Source: Acetobacteraceae bacterium
Lineage (GTDB): Bacteria > Pseudomonadota > Alphaproteobacteria > Acetobacterales > Acetobacteraceae
NCBI GenBank assembly: GCA_947478535.1
Contig: CANJXD010000157.1
Span: forward strand, 1 to 10,832
Reading direction: 5' to 3'
DNA: 10,832 nucleotides
Shown here piece by piece: positions 7,081-10,832 of the stretch (its first letter is position 1; each line of letters starts with the position of its first letter). The translations under genes were made by a program, and so were the position numbers. The notes under the pieces are model-generated. The model was not told where the DNA came from. It saw only the letters and a program-made list of their open reading frames with translations, and ran no database searches.

Positions 7081-8897
7081 CGCGCCATCGCTTCCCACCA
7101 GGCATCGGCGTCGCGATAGGCGCCGTGGCGGTGGAACAGGCCGTCGGCCGCGGGGCGGGCGGCGCGGAGGGCGGCGGTGGCGTCTTCATCCACCGTGCGC
7201 TCGGCATCGTCGCGCAGCGCCACGCCGTAATCATCCCGCGCACCCTGGGCGGAGACGAAGCCGCCGAGCACATCGTCCCGCACGCGCCAGGGCTCACGGT
7301 CGAAGGGGTGGCCCCAGCCGCCGCCGCCGGTCGATTCCATGCGCACGATATCGCCGCGCTTCACCGGCGTACCCTGGGCCAGCCGTGGCAGCACTCGGGA
7401 TTCCGGCGTACCGGGGTTCAGCACGAAGCCGCCGGGCCTGCCGGCCTCCCCGCCCTTCACGCCCCAGGGCGGGTTGTCGACATTGTCCATCCGCGTGCTG
7501 AGCGTCGCGCCGTCGCAGAGGATCTCCATCTCCCGCACCATGCCGCAGCCGCCCCGCCAGCGGCCGGGGCCGCCGGAATCGCCACGGATGGCATAGGTGC
7601 GGATGCGCACCGGCATGTCGCTTTCGAGGAACTCGATGGGGTAGTTCTGCTGCGCGACGTAGTAGATGACATCGAGCCCATCGGCGAAGGGGCGCGCCCC
7701 CTGCCCCGTGCCATGCCCGCCCGATTTGTAGAACAGCGAGCCATCGCCCGGCTGGCGGCCCGTCAGCGTGTAGATGGTGTAGATCGAGGAGGCCGCCGGG
7801 CTGTTGCCCTCCGTCGCCTGCGCGATCAGGCCGAGGCAGCCGGAGATGACGCGCGCCAGGGTGTTGCTGCGCTGGCCGAGCGGCGCGGGGAAGGCGGGCT
7901 GGATGATGGTGCCTTCCTTCGTCCGCACATCCTCGATCGCGGTCAGCAGGCCTTCGTTCATCATCGCGCCGGGTTCGTCGGCCATGAGGTAGAGGCCGAA
8001 GACGGTGTTGGGCACGGTGGGGTTCATCAGGAAGTTGATAGGGCCCTTCGCCTGCGCGTCGGACTCCGTCGTATCCAGCGTGAAGCCGCGCTCATGCGAT
8101 TGCAGGCCGAGCCGCACGGTGAAGGGGCCGCCGCCCTTGCCATCGCCGTCGACGCGATCGGCGAAGCGCCATGCGCCGCCCTGCGGGAAAAGCTCTGCCA
8201 GGCGGCGGCGAAAAACGCGGGAGGATTGGTCGATCATCGCATCGACGGCGCCGAGTAGCGTGGACGCGCCGAAGCGGGCGAACAATTCCTTCAGCCGCGC
8301 CTCGCCAAGCCGCACCGCCGCCGTCAGCGCGCGGGTATCGCCGCGCGCATGCAGGGGAAAGCGCGAATTGCGGACGAAGGTCTCGAACAGGTCGGTGTTC
8401 AGCACGCCTTCGCGATACAGGCGCACCGGCGGCACGATGATGCCTTCCTGGAAGATGCTTTCCGTGCCGGGCGTGTTGGAGCCTGGCCAGGCGCCGCCGA
8501 TATCGCGGAAATGCGCCCAGCTCTGCGCGAAGGCGACGAGCGTGCCATCGACGAAGACCGGCGTGGCGAAGACCTGGTCCGAGGTGTGGGAGACACCGCC
8601 GCGGGAGAAGTAGCAGTCGTTGTACCAGAAGATGTCGCCGGGGCGGATTTCCTCCACCGGGAAGCGCTGCAGGATCGGCCGCAGCACATCGCCGAACAGC
8701 GGGAGCTTGGTGCCGGTGACGAGCCTGCCCGTCGCATCGTAGAAGCCGATGAAATAGTCCTGCTTTTCCCGGATCACCGGGGACATGGCGGTGCGTTCGA
8801 GCAGCGCCTCGCATTCCGCCTGGGCGGAGCGAAGCGCGCCCTTGATGATCTCGACCGTCACCGCATTGGGGGAAGCGGGTGCCACCGAACCGTCCAT
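7077..8897 (-). CDS. hyuB: Hydantoinase B / oxoprolinase family catalytic subunit (HyuB)
   Basis: About 606 residues, the usual partner of HyuA. Family features (numbering from the ATG at 8897): VEIIKGALRSA (15-25), ERTAMSPVIREK (34-45), WYNDCYFSRGGVSHTSDQ (91-108), AHFRDIGGAWPGS (128-140), ESIFQEGIIVPP (146-157), and GGHGTGQGARPFADG and GDSGGPGRWRGG toward the C-terminus. His104, Asp107 and His129 sit where metal ligands are expected by analogy with acetone carboxylase (from memory). The usual NDPY motif reads NDCY here. The start is uncertain: the ATG at 8895-8897 has AGGA eight bases upstream and gives a normal leader, while a GTG at 8946-8948 overlaps the upstream stop as GTGA and would add 17 residues; an ATG at 8903 is also possible. 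It lies downstream of the RraA-family gene and probably shares its transcript. Confidence 0.93.
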   Translation of the reverse strand: MDGSVAPASPNAVTVEIIKGALRSAQAECEALLERTAMSPVIREKQDYFIGFYDATGRLVTGTKLPLFGDVLRPILQRFPVEEIRPGDIFWYNDCYFSRGGVSHTSDQVFATPVFVDGTLVAFAQSWAHFRDIGGAWPGSNTPGTESIFQEGIIVPPVRLYREGVLNTDLFETFVRNSRFPLHARGDTRALTAAVRLGEARLKELFARFGASTLLGAVDAMIDQSSRVFRRRLAELFPQGGAWRFADRVDGDGKGGGPFTVRLGLQSHERGFTLDTTESDAQAKGPINFLMNPTVPNTVFGLYLMADEPGAMMNEGLLTAIEDVRTKEGTIIQPAFPAPLGQRSNTLARVISGCLGLIAQATEGNSPAASSIYTIYTLTGRQPGDGSLFYKSGGHGTGQGARPFADGLDVIYYVAQQNYPIEFLESDMPVRIRTYAIRGDSGGPGRWRGGCGMVREMEILCDGATLSTRMDNVDNPPWGVKGGEAGRPGGFVLNPGTPESRVLPRLAQGTPVKRGDIVRMESTGGGGWGHPFDREPWRVRDDVLGGFVSAQGARDDYGVALRDDAERTVDEDATAALRAARPAADGLFHRHGAYRDADAWWEAMAR

Positions 8898-8944
8898 CGT
8901 CATCGTCCTGCGTCGTGGTGTCTCGGTGGTCGAGTCGGCTTCCG

Positions 8945-9631
8945 TCACCGGCCCTGGGCAGCGGTGATGGCGGCCATGATGTCCGCGATGCGGGCATTGG
9001 TGCCGTTGATATCGGGCATCTTCTCCCCGGCCTTGAGGCGGGCGAGGGTCTTCTTCTCGTTCTCCTGCATGCCGATGGCACGCTCGGCATCGGCGGTGAT
9101 CTCCGACGCCTTCATCACCAGCACGCCATTCTCATCGGCGAGGATCGCATCGCCGGGTTCCACCGGCACGCCGCCGCAGGAGATGGGGATGCAGAATTCG
9201 CCCTGGCCGAAGCCGCGCTTGCCGGTCACCGCGGAAAGCCCGCGCGCCCAGACCGGCACGCCGTAGTCCCGCAATTCCCCGATATCGGTCGCCATGCCAT
9301 CGATGATGATGCCGATGCATCCGGCTTCCCGCGCGGCATAGGCCACGCCACCGCCGCAGGCGGCGTGGCGCTGATCGCCCGCGCGGTCGATCACCAGGAT
9401 ATCGCCAGGGCGCAGCTTGCCGAGGGCGTAGTGAATGATCGTTGTGTCCGCGCCATAGCAGCGCGCGGTGACGGCGGTGCCGGCGATGCGCCGGTCCGGC
9501 AGCAGGCCGCGGATGCCGGGATCCATGAAGCCGGTATGACGGAAATGCCCGATCGTTGCGGGCTCCGCGCGCAGGAGATGCGCGAGCAGCGCGGGATCGA
9601 CGGGGCTCGGCAGATCATTCAGCACGAACAT
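8945..9631 (-). CDS. RraA-family protein (HMG/CHA aldolase-like lyase), variant active site
   Basis: A 228-residue member of the family that holds class II 4-hydroxy-4-methyl-2-oxoglutarate/4-carboxy-4-hydroxy-2-oxoadipate aldolases, oxaloacetate decarboxylases and the RNase E regulator RraA. Visible features: GTAVTARC (51-58), GDILVIDRAGD (76-86), the glycine run GGG (93-95), DGMATDIGEL (111-120), and a terminal segment with PGDAILADENGVLVM (159-173). The family metal/substrate motif G-X20-R-D-X2-E is kept except that the arginine is Thr115 (Asp116 and Glu119 remain). The aldolases need that arginine, so activity or substrate may differ. A very good ribosome site (GGGAGGAG) precedes the ATG. 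It heads a leftward operon with hyuB, the stop lying 47 bases before the preferred hyuB ATG. A catabolic lyase is more likely than true RraA given the neighbours. Confidence 0.87.
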   Translation of the reverse strand: MFVLNDLPSPVDPALLAHLLRAEPATIGHFRHTGFMDPGIRGLLPDRRIAGTAVTARCYGADTTIIHYALGKLRPGDILVIDRAGDQRHAACGGGVAYAAREAGCIGIIIDGMATDIGELRDYGVPVWARGLSAVTGKRGFGQGEFCIPISCGGVPVEPGDAILADENGVLVMKASEITADAERAIGMQENEKKTLARLKAGEKMPDINGTNARIADIMAAITAAQGR

Positions 9632-9638
9632 TGGGCGT

Positions 9639-9647
9639 CTCCTCCCG
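9639..9647 (-). promoter_or_regulatory. Ribosome binding site of the RraA-family gene
   Basis: The minus strand reads GGGAGGAGA, seven bases before the ATG at 9629-9631. It is a near-consensus Shine-Dalgarno sequence and marks this as the first gene of the operon that includes hyuB. Confidence 0.7.
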
Positions 9648-9699
9648 CTGCTGCGGGGCGGATGGATGGTAGGAAGCGCGGCCCTGCGGCGTCAATCCG

Positions 9700-9724
9700 C
9701 GCATCGCGGCATCGCCGCGATGCG
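9700..9724. repeat. Perfect 11-base-arm inverted repeat with a 3-base loop
   Basis: The left arm CGCATCGCGGC (9700-9710), spacer ATC (9711-9713) and right arm GCCGCGATGCG (9714-9724) are perfectly complementary. With a 2-base bulge the stem extends by TCCG/CGGA on either side. The position midway in a divergent promoter region next to a GntR gene suggests an operator or a stable RNA hairpin; a dispersed extragenic palindrome is the alternative. No T run follows, so it is not a typical terminator. Confidence 0.7.
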
Positions 9725-9789
9725 GAGAGCATGGTATGCGAAGAGGAAGGTCCGGATGAGCGGACTCGCGGAAGGCCGTGGGGCTACGA

Positions 9790-10467
9790 ATGATCGACGG
9801 CGAGACAAGCCCCAGCACGACGACGGAAGCGGCGGCGCGACGCATCCGGCAGGATGTCCTGACCGGTACGCTGGCTCCGGGCGCGCGATTGCGGCTGCGG
9901 AGCCTGGCCGATCGCTACGCCATGGGCACAACCCCGCTGCGGGAGGCACTGTCCCGCCTCGCCGCGGAAGGCTTCGTGCATCTGGAAGGACAGAAGGGCT
10001 ATTCCGTCCCGCCGCTGACGCGCTCGCATCTGCTCGACATCACGCGGACCCGCCAGATCCTGGAGCCGGAGGCGCTGCGCCTTTCGGTGCAGCATGGTGA
10101 TGCGGCGTGGGAGGATGGGATCGTGGCCAGCCTGTCGCTGCTGCAGCACCAGGCGGCGCAGCAGGGGCAAGCGGGGTCGGAGTGGAGCGACGATTTCGAG
10201 ACCAAGCATCGCCGTTTCCACACCGCGCTGATCGCGGCCTGCCCGCTGCCGCAACTGCTGCGGTTCTGCGGGGAACTCTATGTTCAGTCGACGCGGTATC
10301 GGCGCGTGATGCGCACCAGCATTGCGCCGGCCACCCATGCCGATCTGACGCATGAGGCGATTGCGGGGCTGGCGCTGAAGCGCGACGCGATGGCGGCGGC
10401 CGATTCGCTGCGCCGGCATGTCGGCGTGGCGGCGGACGGCGTGTTGCATCTGTTCGCCTCGCCATGA
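9790..10467 (+). CDS. GntR-family transcriptional regulator with FCD ligand-binding domain
   Basis: A 225-residue FadR-subfamily regulator. The N-terminal winged helix covers about residues 12-75 (AAARRIRQDVLTG, then LRSLADRY and the recognition segment TTPLREALSRLAAEGFV at 47-63). The helical FCD domain follows from about residue 83. His144, His188 and His210 match the metal-binding histidines of metal-dependent FCD domains; the position usually held by Asp four residues before the first of these is His140 here. Such regulators normally bind a carboxylic acid metabolite and repress adjacent catabolic genes. The start is not certain: the ATG at 9790 is preferred, but an in-frame GTG at 9778 adds four residues and follows GGAAGG closely. 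It is divergent from the RraA/hyuB operon and overlaps the next gene by ATGA, so it plausibly controls both sides and itself. Confidence 0.92.
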   Translation: MIDGETSPSTTTEAAARRIRQDVLTGTLAPGARLRLRSLADRYAMGTTPLREALSRLAAEGFVHLEGQKGYSVPPLTRSHLLDITRTRQILEPEALRLSVQHGDAAWEDGIVASLSLLQHQAAQQGQAGSEWSDDFETKHRRFHTALIAACPLPQLLRFCGELYVQSTRYRRVMRTSIAPATHADLTHEAIAGLALKRDAMAAADSLRRHVGVAADGVLHLFASP

Positions 10468-10832
10468 CCATCGCCCGGATCGAGACCCGGCTGCTGCGCA
10501 GCGCCTTCACCCATGGCGCCAGCGCCGGTTCCATGGGCGGCAATTTGCGGCTTTCCGCCATGGATACGCTGGTGCTTCGCATGGAGACCACGGATGGCGT
10601 GGTCGGCTGGGGGGAAGGCTTCGGCTTCACCCTCGGCGCCACGACGCGCGATGCGCTGGACCGCCTGGTGGCCCCCGCCTGCATCGGCCAGGAGGAAGCC
10701 GATATCGCCGCGCTGATGCGGATGCTGGAACGGCGCTTCCATAATTTCGGCCGCAACGGGCCGATGAGCTACGCGCTGTCCGCCATCGACATCGCGCTGT
10801 GGGACATCCGCGCCAAGCGTGCCGGCCTGCCG
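10464..10832 (+). CDS. Mandelate racemase/muconate lactonizing enzyme family protein, 5' part
   Basis: The first 123 codons of an enolase-superfamily enzyme, cut off by the window end. The N-terminal capping domain is recognisable: MTIARIETRLLR, then VLRMETTDGVVGWGEG (residues 37-52), and the family entry into the barrel, AIDIALWDIRAKRAGLP, at 107-123. Enzymes of this family abstract a proton alpha to a carboxylate and act as sugar-acid dehydratases, racemases or cycloisomerases. The Mg-binding acids and the Lys/His bases that would separate these subgroups lie beyond the window, so the reaction cannot be assigned. The ATG overlaps the GntR stop (ATGA), with no strong ribosome site, which points to translational coupling and to a pathway gene controlled by that regulator. 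Confidence 0.88.
   Translation, partial: MTIARIETRLLRSAFTHGASAGSMGGNLRLSAMDTLVLRMETTDGVVGWGEGFGFTLGATTRDALDRLVAPACIGQEEADIAALMRMLERRFHNFGRNGPMSYALSAIDIALWDIRAKRAGLP

Larger units (their letters stand above)
9632..9789. promoter_or_regulatory. Divergent control region between the RraA/hyuB operon and the GntR gene
   Basis: This 158-base gap must hold promoters in both directions. Its main content is the long inverted repeat at 9700-9724. A GntR-half-site-like stretch, ATGGTATGCG (9731-9740), lies just to its right. No clear -35/-10 pair could be picked out by eye and no credible small gene was found. Confidence 0.5.

Noticed and set aside
5824..7098. 424-codon open frame on the minus strand, inside hyuA
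   Set aside because: Low-complexity His/Arg/Gly-rich product, fully antisense to hyuA with its intact motifs; a shadow frame.
6933..8258. 441-codon open frame on the plus strand, spanning the end of hyuA and antisense to hyuB
   Set aside because: It crosses a real stop/stop junction and has no recognisable domain; hyuB on the other strand explains the coding signal.
9342..9369. Inverted repeat with 8-base arms GCCACGCC/GGCGTGGC
   Set aside because: It lies inside the RraA-family coding region, in the conserved Gly/Ala-rich segment, and is explained by GC-rich glycine and alanine codons.

Overview
The window is strongly GC-rich, with third codon positions mostly G or C and genes packed with few gaps. 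The gene content (tandem NtaA/DszA-type flavin monooxygenases, a family 5 peptide/nickel-type binding protein, HyuA/HyuB, an RraA-type aldolase, a GntR regulator and an enolase-superfamily enzyme) fits a metabolically versatile alphaproteobacterium, perhaps an Acetobacteraceae/Roseomonas-like soil or water organism. That placement is inference from style and content. No rRNA, tRNA, CRISPR array, transposase or integrase is visible.

Layout. (1) Positions 70-4824, all on the minus strand, are best read as one transcription unit running leftward: LLM monooxygenase 2 (3451-4824), a periplasmic substrate-binding protein (1859-3454, 4-base ATGA overlap), LLM monooxygenase 1 (486-1832, 26-base gap), and then, after an 86-base gap filled with palindromes, a small ArsR regulator (70-399) with two cysteines placed as in the SqrR/BigR persulfide sensors. 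(2) A 177-base divergent region (4825-5001) separates this unit from hyuA (5002-7080, plus strand). (3) hyuA runs tail-to-tail into hyuB (7077-8897, minus strand) and the two stop codons share bases. (4) hyuB lies downstream of an RraA-family gene (8945-9631, minus strand), probably as a two-gene operon. (5) A 158-base divergent region with a near-perfect 11-base-arm hairpin separates that operon from a GntR/FCD regulator (9790-10467, plus strand), which is translationally coupled to an enolase-superfamily gene (from 10464, cut by the window end).

How it may fit together (inference). A periplasmic receptor captures a small organic nutrient, two FMN-dependent monooxygenases oxidise it (possibly C-N or C-S cleavage), an ATP-dependent HyuA/HyuB amidohydrolase or carboxylase acts on a cyclic amide or related intermediate, and the RraA-type lyase and enolase-superfamily enzyme process the carbon skeleton. 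Two regulators, one possibly thiol/sulfur-responsive and one metabolite-responsive, flank the set. No permease, ATPase or flavin reductase gene lies inside the window, so the proposed pathway needs partners from elsewhere. All individual families are known; the novelty, if any, is in the arrangement and in the unusual residues noted below.
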